Of a stretch of 64,000 nucleotides of DNA, positions 8,188 through 16,978 are shown one piece after another. The stretch is from positions 50,880-114,879 of the forward strand of contig JAOJBS010000005.1 in the NCBI GenBank assembly GCA_028228615.1. Direction: 5' to 3'. The position numbers were made by a program, and so were the translations under genes. Each line of letters opens with the position of its first letter. The first letter of the stretch is position 1. A model generated the notes under the pieces. It worked only from the letters and a program-made list of their open reading frames with translations. It was not told the origin of the DNA and searched no databases. This stretch comes from UBA4421 sp028228615 (lineage in GTDB: Bacteria > Pseudomonadota > Gammaproteobacteria > Pseudomonadales > Azotimanducaceae).

Positions 8188-9286
8188 CTAAAGGCCGGCC
8201 TTAAGGCTGGCCTCAATAAACCCATCCAAATCGCCGTCTAGTACTGCATTGGGATCTGTTCGCTCAATATTGGTACGCAAATCTTTCACTCGAGATTGGT
8301 CCAGTACATAAGATCTTATCTGGCTACCCCAGCCAATGTCGGCTTTGGAATCTTCAATCAACTGCTGCTCCGAGCGGCGCGTTTGCAACTCTAACTCGTA
8401 GAGTTTAGCCCGCAGCTGCTTATAAGCATTGTCTTTGTTTTGATGCTGCGAGCGCTCGCTCTGGCATTGTACGACTGTATTGGTAGGCAAGTGGGTCAAA
8501 CGTACAGCAGAATCAGTACGGTTAACGTGCTGCCCACCTGCGCCACTGGCGCGATAGGTGTCTACCCGAACATCTGCTGGATTTATGTCAATCTCAATGT
8601 CGTCGTCGATTTCTGCTGAGACAAAGACCGATGCAAAGGAGGTGTGTCGGCGGCTACCAGAGTCAAAGGGTGATTTTCTAACTAAACGGTGAACGCCGGT
8701 TTCTGTGCGTAGCCAACCATAGCCATAAGCCCCACTGACAAAAATCGTGGCGCTCTTAATACCTGCAATATCGCCCGGCGATAGTTCTGTTACTGACACC
8801 GCAAAGCCGCGCTTTTCAGCCCAACGCAGATACATACGCAACAACATATCTGCCCAATCTTGGGCTTCTGTGCCGCCTGAGCCTGCTTGAATTTCTAGAT
8901 ACGTGTTGGCGCTGTCCATTTCACCTTGGAACATACGGTGAAACTCTAACGTCGCTAGACTGCCCTCTAACCCTGAGAGTTCGTGAGCGACATCGTTTAG
9001 CGCATCTTCATCATTTTCATCGCTGGCCATCTCAGCCAGCTCGTGGAGTTCAGACAAGGATGTCCCCAAAGAACTGAGCAAGCTTACAATCTGCTCTAGG
9101 TCGGCCCGCTCGCGGCCTAACTGCTGGGCGCGCTCGGGGTTGTTCCACACATCGCCGTCGGCTAGCTCTAGCTCAACTTCCTGTAAACGTTCCTGCTTCT
9201 CAGCAAAGTCAAAGATACCCCCGAAGTGCGGCGTCGCGCTCTTGCAAATCTTTGATGTGTTCTCGTACGGATGTGATTTCAGGCAT
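8188..9286 (-). CDS. prfB: Peptide chain release factor 2 (programmed +1 frameshift)
   Basis: RF2 ends translation at UGA and UAA. The gene begins at the ATG at 9286 and reads 25 codons to an in-frame TGA at 9209-9211. The context GGGGGTATCTTTGAC (9208-9222) is the classic RF2 autoregulatory site: an internal Shine-Dalgarno-like run, then CTT-TGA-C where the ribosome slips +1 to read GAC. Reading on in the new frame gives 345 more residues, 365 in all, equal to E. coli RF2. The anticodon-like SPF tripeptide (RKSPFDS) and the GGQ catalytic motif (SGAGGQHVNRT) are present. It lies between recJ and lysS. Confidence 0.97.
9205..9225 (-). promoter_or_regulatory. prfB programmed frameshift site
   Basis: The coding strand reads GGGGGTAT then CTT TGA C, matching the RF2 frameshift consensus. 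Low RF2 makes the ribosome pause at TGA and shift +1, so the protein controls its own synthesis. Confidence 0.95.
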
Positions 9287-9373
9287 ATTTAGAGTGACTT
9301 ACCGGCAATTTTTGGAGCAAAGCAAAAGCACTTCAAACGGCAACCATTTAAAGCAAATTTTGCCGGCTTAATT

Positions 9374-11080
9374 CTAAGGCAAAGCCTCTATGTACTCCAC
9401 CATCAGCTGCAATGTTCGTGCACCGGCATAGTCGTTGACTGCCAATTTGTACACCATGAGCACGTTGGCTGGGCTGCCACTGAGCATGGGCTGGGAGAAA
9501 GCGATGCAATCAATCACTCGCTCGCCGTGTTTGACCACAAGCTTCAAGTGGGTGTCTCCCACTACACGCTGGCTAATCAGTGCGAATTCGCCAGAAAAAA
9601 GCGGTTCAGCAAAACCGCTGCCCCAAGGTCCCGCACCGGCTAAAAGCTCAACGGTCTGTAAATTGAGGTCGTCACCCGTCAGCGAACCATCGGTAAGCAA
9701 GCTGGCGCTGAGCATGTCTTCGGTGACCACCTGAGCTACCGCTTTGTCAAAAACCTTATGAAAACGCGGTAGGTGAACTCTTTTAATACTCAGACCCGCG
9801 GCCATGGCGTGGCCACCAAACTTGATCAGCAAGCCGGGATAACGCGTGGCAATGCTGTCTAACACGTCGCGGATATTTACCCCATCAATGCTTCGCGCAG
9901 AGCCTTTTAGCTCATCCGGCGATGCGCCACCGGCATCTGCAAAAACTATGGCGGGACGATGAAATTTCTCCCTCAACCTGCCGGCAACAATGCCCACCAC
10001 CCCCTGGTGAAAACTCTCGTGATAAACCGACAACCCGGTTGTCTGCTCGCCAACCTTAAACTGCGAAACAATAAGTTCCGCATCGGCCACCATATCCTGC
10101 TGTAGGTGTCGCCGAGTTTGGTTCAAAACGTCTAGGCTGCCTGCCAGTTGTTTAGCTTCAGTTTCATCTTGGGTCATCAAACACCGGATACCCACACTCA
10201 TATCTTCCAAGCGCCCTGCGGCGTTAAGGCGAGGGCCTATGGCAAAGCCAAGGTCTTGGGCGGAGATGCTCGTCAAATCGCGCTTACCCACCTGGGCCAA
10301 TGCTTTTATGCCGGGACGCGTGAGACCGCGCTGCATGCGCAGCAAACCGTTGTGCACTAAAACCCTGTTGTTGCGGTCTAGGGGCACGACGTCTGCGACT
10401 GTGCCTAATGCCACCAAATCTAGGTACTGGGCTAAATTCGGTTCCTCGCGCTGGGTCTGCGTGAACCAATCCCGGGCGCGTAACTCCTGTCTTAACCAAC
10501 TCAACACGTAGTAAGCCACCCCCACTCCGGCCATGGATTTGCTCGGAAAACCAGAATCATTGAGGTTGGGATTCACTAGAGCTAGGGCATCGGGCAGCTG
10601 CTCGCCAGGCAAGTGGTGGTCTGTAATGATCACATCTATGTTTGCAGCATTAGCCTCAGCGACGCCAGCAATACTGGCCACGCCGTTATCCACTGTCATG
10701 ATTAGGTCAGGGTGTTTGGTTTGCGCCAATTGCACAATTTCAGGGGACAAGCCATAACCAAAATCAAAACGGTTAGGTACTAAAAAGTCCACGTGCTCGG
10801 CGCCAAAGGACTTCAGCGCCAACATACACAGGGCAACCGATGTGGCGCCGTCTGCGTCGAAATCGCCAACGATGAGTATTTTTTCTTGCTTTTGCACCGC
10901 GTCAGCAAGGCGCATAGCGGCCTTACCAATATCTGGTAGTTGCTCTGGTGACAACAGCGTACTCAGCTTACGATCCATTTCTGCAACATTGCTGATACCA
11001 CGCGCGGCATAGATTCTGTCCAGCAACGGATGCTCTACACCAACCCCCGCCGGGGGCACTTTTCTGACCAAAATCTGCAT
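9374..11080 (-). CDS. recJ: Single-stranded-DNA-specific exonuclease RecJ
   Basis: RecJ is a 5'-3' exonuclease in recombination and repair. The DHH phosphoesterase motifs are clear: VGDFDADGATS, TVDNG and VIITDHH in the N-terminal third, and the DHHA1 motif GGHAMAAGL in the second half, followed by an OB-like C-terminal domain. The start at 11080 is chosen because GAGG lies nine bases upstream and it avoids overlap with hom; an in-frame ATG at 11110 also exists. The product is 568 residues. Confidence 0.95.
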   Translation of the reverse strand: MQILVRKVPPAGVGVEHPLLDRIYAARGISNVAEMDRKLSTLLSPEQLPDIGKAAMRLADAVQKQEKILIVGDFDADGATSVALCMLALKSFGAEHVDFLVPNRFDFGYGLSPEIVQLAQTKHPDLIMTVDNGVASIAGVAEANAANIDVIITDHHLPGEQLPDALALVNPNLNDSGFPSKSMAGVGVAYYVLSWLRQELRARDWFTQTQREEPNLAQYLDLVALGTVADVVPLDRNNRVLVHNGLLRMQRGLTRPGIKALAQVGKRDLTSISAQDLGFAIGPRLNAAGRLEDMSVGIRCLMTQDETEAKQLAGSLDVLNQTRRHLQQDMVADAELIVSQFKVGEQTTGLSVYHESFHQGVVGIVAGRLREKFHRPAIVFADAGGASPDELKGSARSIDGVNIRDVLDSIATRYPGLLIKFGGHAMAAGLSIKRVHLPRFHKVFDKAVAQVVTEDMLSASLLTDGSLTGDDLNLQTVELLAGAGPWGSGFAEPLFSGEFALISQRVVGDTHLKLVVKHGERVIDCIAFSQPMLSGSPANVLMVYKLAVNDYAGARTLQLMVEYIEALP

Positions 11081-11093
11081 AGTGGCCTCAGGC

Positions 11094-12422
11094 TTAATGA
11101 GTGGGCGCAACTCGTATGCGGGTAATCTCGCCTACTACAGTGTCAAGTGCCGAGAGTTCTTTTAGCGCGGCATTGACCACCGACTCAACCACCCTATTTG
11201 TCATGATCACGATGGAAACTGAAGCATCGCTTGCAGGTTGTTCTTTTTGAATCACCGCCTCAATACTGATGCTATGGGCTGATAAAGCACTCGCGACCTG
11301 AGCAAAAACGCCGGGACGATCAACCGTGGGGATACGTAGGTAGCAGGCACTGGCGATATCGTCCATTGCAACACGCCTTATTGCCGGTGCGGGGCCTGCT
11401 TTAGGTTTGTCTTGATTTTCGTCTTGGTTTTGGTTTTGGTTTTGGCGCTGAGCTGCTGCGCCAGACTGACCCGCGATAGCTGAGCCAAGTGAGAGGACAT
11501 CGGCCAAAACCGCTGAGGCGGTCGCCGCCCCCCCAGCACCCGGGCCACTAAAGAGTGTTTCACCCGCGCCATCGCTGACCACCTGAACCGCATTCATAAC
11601 ACCATTAACACTGGCTAACAGAGCCGACTCAGGCACCAGTGCAGGATGGACACGGGTTTCTAAGCCAGCGTCAGAATGCACTGCAATGCCTAGGTGCTTA
11701 ATTTTAAAACCGAGTTCTTTCGCATATTGAATGTCTTCGGCTGCGATTTGGGTAATACCTTCGACGTAAAGGGCCGAAAAATCATATGAGGTACCAAAAC
11801 CTAGGGCCGCCAAAATGGTCAGTTTATGAGCTGCATCGGTACCCTCTATATCAAAAGCAGGGTCCGCCTCGGCGTAACCTAGCGCCTGGGCTTGAGCCAA
11901 CACCTCTTCGAATGCGAGCCCTTCCTCTTCCATAACGGTGAGCATGTAGTTACAGGTGCCGTTAATAATGCCGTAGATGGCGTCTATTCGATTAGCCGCC
12001 AGGCCTTGATGCAACGACTGAATAATTGGAATAGCGCCGGCGACAGCGGCCTCAAAACGCAGAGGCACATTGCCCCCTGCCAACAGTTGATCACCATGTG
12101 CGGCAATTACGGCTTTATTGGCGGTCACCACCGATTTGTCTGCTGCAAGCGCACTTTCAATGAGATCTTTGGCTAAACCTTCACCACCAATCAATTCCAA
12201 AATCACGTCCACTTCAGGGTCAGCAACTAGGTCGTGTACATCTGTGCTAAATACCGCGCCCAGTAAATCCATATCTGGCTTAGCGCTGCGGCTAGCAATA
12301 CGCTGCACAACAAGCTCAATGCCGGTGCGACTGGTCATCAGGGCACCATTGGTTTTAATGAGGTGTAATACGCCCTGAGCCACGGTACCAAGTCCTGCAA
12401 TACCTATTCGAAGTTTGTTCAC
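11094..12422 (-). CDS. hom: Homoserine dehydrogenase
   Basis: This enzyme reduces aspartate semialdehyde to homoserine for threonine and methionine synthesis. Visible are the NAD(P)-binding GIAGLGTVAQG at the N-terminus, VVTANKAVIAAHG, the GIINGTCNYML signature, and a C-terminal ACT domain for feedback control. The start is GTG at 12422 just before the nucleotide fold; an earlier GTG at 12464 is in frame. A Gln/Asn/Asp-rich insertion (about residues 330-350) between the catalytic and ACT domains is encoded by repeated CAAAAC. thrC, often next to hom, is absent. Confidence 0.94.
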   Translation of the reverse strand: MNKLRIGIAGLGTVAQGVLHLIKTNGALMTSRTGIELVVQRIASRSAKPDMDLLGAVFSTDVHDLVADPEVDVILELIGGEGLAKDLIESALAADKSVVTANKAVIAAHGDQLLAGGNVPLRFEAAVAGAIPIIQSLHQGLAANRIDAIYGIINGTCNYMLTVMEEEGLAFEEVLAQAQALGYAEADPAFDIEGTDAAHKLTILAALGFGTSYDFSALYVEGITQIAAEDIQYAKELGFKIKHLGIAVHSDAGLETRVHPALVPESALLASVNGVMNAVQVVSDGAGETLFSGPGAGGAATASAVLADVLSLGSAIAGQSGAAAQRQNQNQNQDENQDKPKAGPAPAIRRVAMDDIASACYLRIPTVDRPGVFAQVASALSAHSISIEAVIQKEQPASDASVSIVIMTNRVVESVVNAALKELSALDTVVGEITRIRVAPTH

Positions 12423-12507
12423 TAATTTTTTCCGAAGTTTGTAATCAGATCTGCTATCGCACACTGTGCTAGCAGACGTTTATTGCTGTAAATTTTTGCG
12501 ACTATTT

Positions 12508-12551
12508 CGCTATAACCGAGCAATAGCCGAGCTATAACCGGGCCACTACCG
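12508..12551. repeat. Tandem 11-bp repeat, three to four units, upstream of hom
   Basis: CGCTATAACCG (12508-12518), AGCAATAGCCG (12519-12529) and AGCTATAACCG (12530-12540) follow each other without gaps, and GGCCACTACCG (12541-12551) may be a decayed fourth unit. It lies between dsbC and hom. Confidence 0.75.
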
Positions 12552-12588
12552 TTCTACCCCTACTGTGCTCTCAAGTGCTGTTCAAGTA

Positions 12589-13383
12589 CTACTGCTGTAG
12601 CCGTGCCAGCAAGTCTGGGGCTGGTACATAACCGGGCAGCAAACGCCCGTCTGATGTAACAATAGCCGGCGTACCGCTCACGCCGATCATTCGCCCTAAC
12701 TGAAACTGCTCCACCACTGGGTCAGCACATGTGTCAGCGTCCACTTCCAAACCTAATTTAGCCTTGGTTAACGCCCGCTTGCGGTCCGTAGAGCACCATA
12801 CATTGGACATTTTTTTATGGGTCTCGCCATCTAGGCCCGTGCGCGGGTAGGCCAGATAGCGCACTTCAATGCCCAGCTCAGAATAATCTGCGATCTCGGC
12901 GTGCAACTTTCTACAATAACCGCAATCTACGTCAGTAAAAATATGGATGTAATCTACGGTCTTGCCCTTGGCTGGGAAAATAAGCATATCTTTGCTTGCA
13001 ACTTGGGCCATTAACTCAACGCGCTCGCTACTGCGGCGCTGCTCAGAAAGGCTGACCAACTCCTCGCCCATTGCGAACAATTCGCCTGCGAACAGGTGCT
13101 TGCCATCTTGGGTAGCATACAGCGTTGTGCCACCGGGCAGGTCAATACCAAACATACCCTCTACACTAATGGGATAAACCGCGATGATAGGTATGTCAGG
13201 GCGTAGTTCTAGTAAACGGGCAACCGCTACTTCGCTACCCTTGGGCAGATCAAATGCGGGATCTGATTGTTCGGCAGCAACAAAACTAGACTGCACCAGC
13301 AGCAGCGCACCAAAAAACAATGCCGACAATGCCCGCACAGAAATTTTGCGCCCAGTAGGTCTAATGAGAGTTCTTAAAAACAT
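12589..13383 (-). CDS. dsbC: Periplasmic thiol:disulfide interchange protein DsbC
   Basis: DsbC isomerises wrong disulfides in the periplasm. A signal peptide (about residues 1-37, basic start and hydrophobic core ending at AAE) is followed by the N-terminal dimerisation domain and a thioredoxin-fold domain with the active-site motif CGYC (FTDVDCGYCRKLH). The 264 residues fit the family. It lies directly downstream of xerD, as in E. coli and Pseudomonas. Confidence 0.94.
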   Translation of the reverse strand: MFLRTLIRPTGRKISVRALSALFFGALLLVQSSFVAAEQSDPAFDLPKGSEVAVARLLELRPDIPIIAVYPISVEGMFGIDLPGGTTLYATQDGKHLFAGELFAMGEELVSLSEQRRSSERVELMAQVASKDMLIFPAKGKTVDYIHIFTDVDCGYCRKLHAEIADYSELGIEVRYLAYPRTGLDGETHKKMSNVWCSTDRKRALTKAKLGLEVDADTCADPVVEQFQLGRMIGVSGTPAIVTSDGRLLPGYVPAPDLLARLQQ

Positions 13384-13482
13384 GGCAACTTCACTCCTTT
13401 ATAAATTGAGCTAAAACAGTACAACCCCGTGTTCAGGCCAATGGATATTACTCAGGTTAAATGTCATTAATCTGTCTCAAGA

Positions 13483-14397
13483 TCACCCTCGAGGGTGATG
13501 TTCTTGCACCAACTCTTTGAGTCTTTGCTGGGCAACATGGGTATAGATTTGCGTGGTGGAGAGGTCACTATGACCTAACATCATCTGCACTGCCCGCAAG
13601 TCTGCGCCATTATCCACAAGATGTGTGGCAAATGCATGGCGTAATGTATGAGGCGAGATGTTTTTCTGGATACCCGCCTGCAGGGCATATTTTTTTATGG
13701 CATGCCAGAACGTTTGCCGTGTCATCACCCGCCCTAATCGACTTGGAAACAGCACACTGCCCCCTGCTGGCAGCAGGCTTAAACGTGCATCGCGCAAATA
13801 TCGACTGAGCCAATCTAGGGCGTTTTCACCCGTAGGCACCAGACGCTCCTTATTGCCCTTACCTATCACTCTGACGACGCCTTGACGCTGATTCACGTTA
13901 GCCAGTTCCAGGGTCACGAGCTCAGTAATACGCAAACCACTGGCATATAACACCTCTAGCATTGTCCGATCTCGCAAACCAACAGCATTAGTCACATCTG
14001 GAGCGGCTAACAGCGCCTCCACTTGGGTCGAAGACAAAGAGCTGGGCAGTGATCGGCCCAATTTGGGGTGTTCTAACTTTTGCGTTGGGTCATCTATAAG
14101 GCGCTGATTGAAAATCATATAGCGGTAAAAACCGCGCAGAGTACTCAACCAACGTGCCGAGCTTTTGTCGCTGACACCGGCACTTTTGCGCTGCACCATA
14201 AACTCAATAAGCGCTTCGTTATCTGCTTGTAACAATGCCATTTGGCCCTGACTGCGTTTTTCTAACCACTGGGCTGTCATCTGCAAATCCCGGCGGTAAG
14301 CTATAAGCGTATTTTCACTTAAGCCACGCTCTAGCCACAGTGTGTCTAAATACCCGCTGATATCCGATTGTTTTTTTTCCGACCCCCGTTTTGACAA
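13483..14397 (-). CDS. xerD: Site-specific tyrosine recombinase XerD
   Basis: XerD with XerC resolves chromosome dimers at dif. The N-terminal SAM-like core-binding domain (about 12-100) is followed by the catalytic domain with the Arg in SGLRITEL, the HTLRHAFATHL segment, LGHSDLSTTQIYTHV and the terminal Tyr. The preferred start is TTG at 14397, six bases after AAGGA; the adjacent TTG at 14403 has no room for a ribosome-binding site. The product is about 304 residues. Confidence 0.94.
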   Translation of the reverse strand: MSKRGSEKKQSDISGYLDTLWLERGLSENTLIAYRRDLQMTAQWLEKRSQGQMALLQADNEALIEFMVQRKSAGVSDKSSARWLSTLRGFYRYMIFNQRLIDDPTQKLEHPKLGRSLPSSLSSTQVEALLAAPDVTNAVGLRDRTMLEVLYASGLRITELVTLELANVNQRQGVVRVIGKGNKERLVPTGENALDWLSRYLRDARLSLLPAGGSVLFPSRLGRVMTRQTFWHAIKKYALQAGIQKNISPHTLRHAFATHLVDNGADLRAVQMMLGHSDLSTTQIYTHVAQQRLKELVQEHHPRG

Positions 14398-14423
14398 GAG
14401 CAATCCTTATGAAGGCAGTGGAC

Positions 14424-14429
14424 ATTATA
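14424..14429 (-). promoter_or_regulatory. Probable xerD -10 box
   Basis: The minus strand reads TATAAT, a perfect -10 hexamer, 27 bp before the XerD start codon. The sequence 17 bp further upstream (CGCTTG) is a poor -35. Confidence 0.45.
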
Positions 14430-14856
14430 TTAGTTCAAACTGGACGCAAGCGCCTTTAAACGAGCCAAAGGGTAGCGGAATTTGCGTTAACGGTACATCA
14501 GAAGAAACGCCAGCAGAGGCCATTTAGCGGAGACAATTTAGCCTAGCCAAATCAGCAGCAAAAAGAAGCAAAATTACGCTATGAGGGATTGGGGAACTGG
14601 GGAAATGGAAAAATGGAAAACTAAAGGGTGGTTGCGGGCACAGTGCGCAGGAGGCGTTCAGTGTCATGACGGTCTGGCTTTGCGTTATTCAGCCTTGCCA
14701 GCATCTTTTCCACTGGGGTTTTCACCCTAATTTCCAGCTTTTCCTACACCTGCCCTTACCCCTCTTTAAACCATAGAAGGCAAAAGCGCGGGCAAAAACC
14801 CCAAATCCGTTACTAGCTAGTGAGCCAGCGACCACTGGGGCTTCGCGGTAAGGCTT
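14430..14856. other. Intergenic region between rplS and xerD, no gene seen
   Basis: About 430 bp without a supported ORF on either strand. It holds a purine-rich stretch with GGGGAA/ATGGAAAA near-repeats (14590-14625) and a 10-bp palindrome ACTAGCTAGT near 14815. The rplS operon must end here, but no clean intrinsic terminator was found. Confidence 0.5.
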
Positions 14857-15213
14857 TTACTTAGCCTTAACTTTTTCTTTGATACGTGCAGAACGACCAG
14901 ACAGCTCACGCAAGTAGTAAAGTTTCGCTTGGCGAACATCACCACGGCGCTTCACTTCAATACCTTTGATCAACGGGCTGTGTGTTTGGAAAGTTCTTTC
15001 CACACCCACGCCGTGAGAGATCTTACGTACGACAAATGCAGAGTTTAGTCCGCGCTTTTTTATACCGATTACAACGCCTTCATAGGCCTGCAAGCGCTCG
15101 CGAGTTCCCTCTTTAACCAGCACTTGAACACTGACTGTGTCCCCTGGGCTAAATTCAGGAATCTCATTCATCTGACTGTTTTCGATTTCTTCGATTATCT
15201 TATTTCTGCGCAC
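14857..15213 (-). CDS. rplS: 50S ribosomal protein L19
   Basis: L19 sits at the interface of the two ribosomal subunits. The product is 118 residues with the family core (IPEFSPGDTVSVQVLVKEG, YEGVVIGIKKRG and LYYLRELSGRSARIKEK). The GTG at 15213 is chosen because GGAG lies eight bases upstream and the L19 N-terminus begins here; the longer frame would overlap trmD. It is the last gene of the rpsP-rimM-trmD-rplS operon. Confidence 0.96.
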   Translation of the reverse strand: MRRNKIIEEIENSQMNEIPEFSPGDTVSVQVLVKEGTRERLQAYEGVVIGIKKRGLNSAFVVRKISHGVGVERTFQTHSPLIKGIEVKRRGDVRQAKLYYLRELSGRSARIKEKVKAK

Positions 15214-15218
15214 TTTAT

Positions 15219-15974
15219 CTACTCCACTGCTTTGGCCGCATTGCAGCCAGCAAAACATTCTTCCAGTAACTTTCGATCTTCTTGACTGAACACTCGCCCG
15301 GTAAGCAAGTCTGGTCTTCGATCCAAAGTTCGTTTAAGCGCCTCACGGCGTCTATACCGAGACATTTGTTTGTGGTTTCCACTTAGGAGTTCTGCGGGCA
15401 CCACATCCAAACCCAACTTCTCGGGGCGCGTATAGTGAGGGTAATCGAGCGTTCCATCAAGGTGTGATTCATCAATAACTGACATTTGATTGCCTAAAGT
15501 GCCCGGTAAATGCCTAGCAATAGCATCTGTGACCACCATTGCCGCTAATTCACCCCCGCTGAGCACATAATCGCCAATTGACCACTCTTCATCAACATGC
15601 CCGCGAATGAACCGTTCATCAATACCTTCATAGCGACCACAGATCAAAATGAGTCCCTCTAACTGCCCGCAATCAATGCCTTTAGTCTGACTAAAAACCT
15701 CACCTTGAGGACTCATAAGCACCACCAAAGCGTTTTCAGGGGCATCTTTTTTTGCTGCCTCTAACGCTTTGAGTAACGGCTCTACCATCATCACCATGCC
15801 CGGGCCACCACCATAAGGTCGATCATCGACAGTACGATGCTTATCAGTGGAAAAATCTCGGGGGTTGTAACTATTTAAGGAAATGATGCCGTTATCGACC
15901 GCACGGCCAAAAACGCCATTACTCGCCACAGCGTCGAACATTTCAGGAAAGAGTGTAATGACGCCAAGCCACAT
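15219..15974 (-). CDS. trmD: tRNA (guanine-N1)-methyltransferase
   Basis: TrmD methylates G37 of certain tRNAs. The SPOUT-fold knot motifs are visible: RPYGGGPGMVMMVEPL, ICGRYEGIDERFI and YVLSGGELAAMVVTDAIAR. The start at 15974 is preferred since the family begins MWxGVITLFPEMF and AAGG precedes it; the longer frame from 16010 overlaps rimM. The product is 251 residues. Confidence 0.96.
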   Translation of the reverse strand: MWLGVITLFPEMFDAVASNGVFGRAVDNGIISLNSYNPRDFSTDKHRTVDDRPYGGGPGMVMMVEPLLKALEAAKKDAPENALVVLMSPQGEVFSQTKGIDCGQLEGLILICGRYEGIDERFIRGHVDEEWSIGDYVLSGGELAAMVVTDAIARHLPGTLGNQMSVIDESHLDGTLDYPHYTRPEKLGLDVVPAELLSGNHKQMSRYRRREALKRTLDRRPDLLTGRVFSQEDRKLLEECFAGCNAAKAVE

Positions 15975-15984
15975 GGGGTTCGCC

Positions 15985-16515
15985 TTAGGACCAATCCAAA
16001 TGCCACTCAACGCTGATGCGTTTGGCAGTTAGATCGACATTTTGTAAATAAGGCTCATGGAACGGAATGAGGTGGTTGCCTTCTTCGCTTTTGACAATGA
16101 GTACATCGTGGGCGCCAGTTTCAATGAGGTGATCTACCTTACCCAAACACATGCCATCTAAGTTATAGACATCGCAGCCCACCAAATCGTGCCAAAAATA
16201 TTCAGCATCAGCGGAATCATCTGTGATTTCAGACGCGCTGAGCGCGTCACGAGGTACGCCTATAAAGCTGCCACTGTAAGCGTGGGCGTCTTCGGGGTTT
16301 TGAATATGCTCGAGACGAACGATGTGACCATTCTTATGGGGTTGGCATGCTGGCGTGGCTAACGCTTGCCATGGGCTATCGGGTGATCTTTGCAGATACC
16401 AAGGGGCATATTGAAGAATATTTTCTGGAGGGTCGGTGAAGGACTGGAGTACTTGCCAGCCCTTAACGCCGAAAGAGCGCCCTAACCTACCCACCACAAT
16501 AATGTCTAAACTCAT
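15985..16515 (-). CDS. rimM: 16S rRNA processing protein RimM
   Basis: RimM assists maturation of the 30S head through ribosomal protein S19. The N-terminal RimM domain (VVGRLGRSFGVKGWQVLQSFTD) and the C-terminal PRC-barrel (FWHDLVGCDVYNLDGMCLGKV) are both recognisable in 176 residues. It lies between rpsP and trmD. Confidence 0.94.
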   Translation of the reverse strand: MSLDIIVVGRLGRSFGVKGWQVLQSFTDPPENILQYAPWYLQRSPDSPWQALATPACQPHKNGHIVRLEHIQNPEDAHAYSGSFIGVPRDALSASEITDDSADAEYFWHDLVGCDVYNLDGMCLGKVDHLIETGAHDVLIVKSEEGNHLIPFHEPYLQNVDLTAKRISVEWHLDWS

Positions 16516-16567
16516 GTGTTGGCTACCAGGTTATGGCTTTCAGTGGAGGCACAGGTGCCTCCAAACA

Positions 16568-16843
16568 CTACTCTGCAGCCGCTACAGCTTCTGCTGGCGT
16601 CTGCTTGCGCGCTTGACCAATCAACTGAGCTACACGGTCACTAGGCTTAGCACCTACGCCGATCCAGTAATCTACGCGATCTAAATCAATGCGCAAAACT
16701 TCTGCTTGGCCTTTTGCGAGTGGGTTATAAAAACCAACGCGTTCGACGAAACGTCCGTCTCTAGATGAAGATCTATCTGCTACCGTTACGTGGTAGAAAG
16801 GGCTTTTCTTAGCGCCGTGACGGGCTAATCGTATCGTTACCAT
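16568..16843 (-). CDS. rpsP: 30S ribosomal protein S16
   Basis: S16 is an early-assembly 30S protein. The start VTIRLARHGAKKSPFYHVTV is diagnostic, and 91 residues is the usual size. It is the first gene of the rpsP-rimM-trmD-rplS operon and has a good promoter just upstream. Confidence 0.97.
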   Translation of the reverse strand: MVTIRLARHGAKKSPFYHVTVADRSSSRDGRFVERVGFYNPLAKGQAEVLRIDLDRVDYWIGVGAKPSDRVAQLIGQARKQTPAEAVAAAE

Positions 16844-16886
16844 AGTTATCTCTTGTGTGAAAAAGGTCGCTTGCGAAAGGCGCGAT

Positions 16887-16914
16887 ATTCTATAGCATCC
16901 GCCGCCCCTTGCAA
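16887..16914 (-). promoter_or_regulatory. Promoter of the rpsP operon
   Basis: The minus strand carries TTGCAA (16909-16914) and TAGAAT (16887-16892) with a 16-bp spacer, a good sigma-70 promoter 44 bp before rpsP. The -35 box is part of the palindrome CCCTTGCAAGGG (16906-16917). Confidence 0.65.
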
Positions 16915-16978
16915 GGGTCTTGTTTCTTTCTTGTTAATTTTTATGGGCGCTATTGCACCCGTTGTGTTGTCATAAAGT

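Noticed and set aside
13483..14397. XerD as a phage or integron integrase
   Set aside because: The xerD-dsbC-hom-recJ context and family motifs identify the chromosomal dimer-resolution recombinase.
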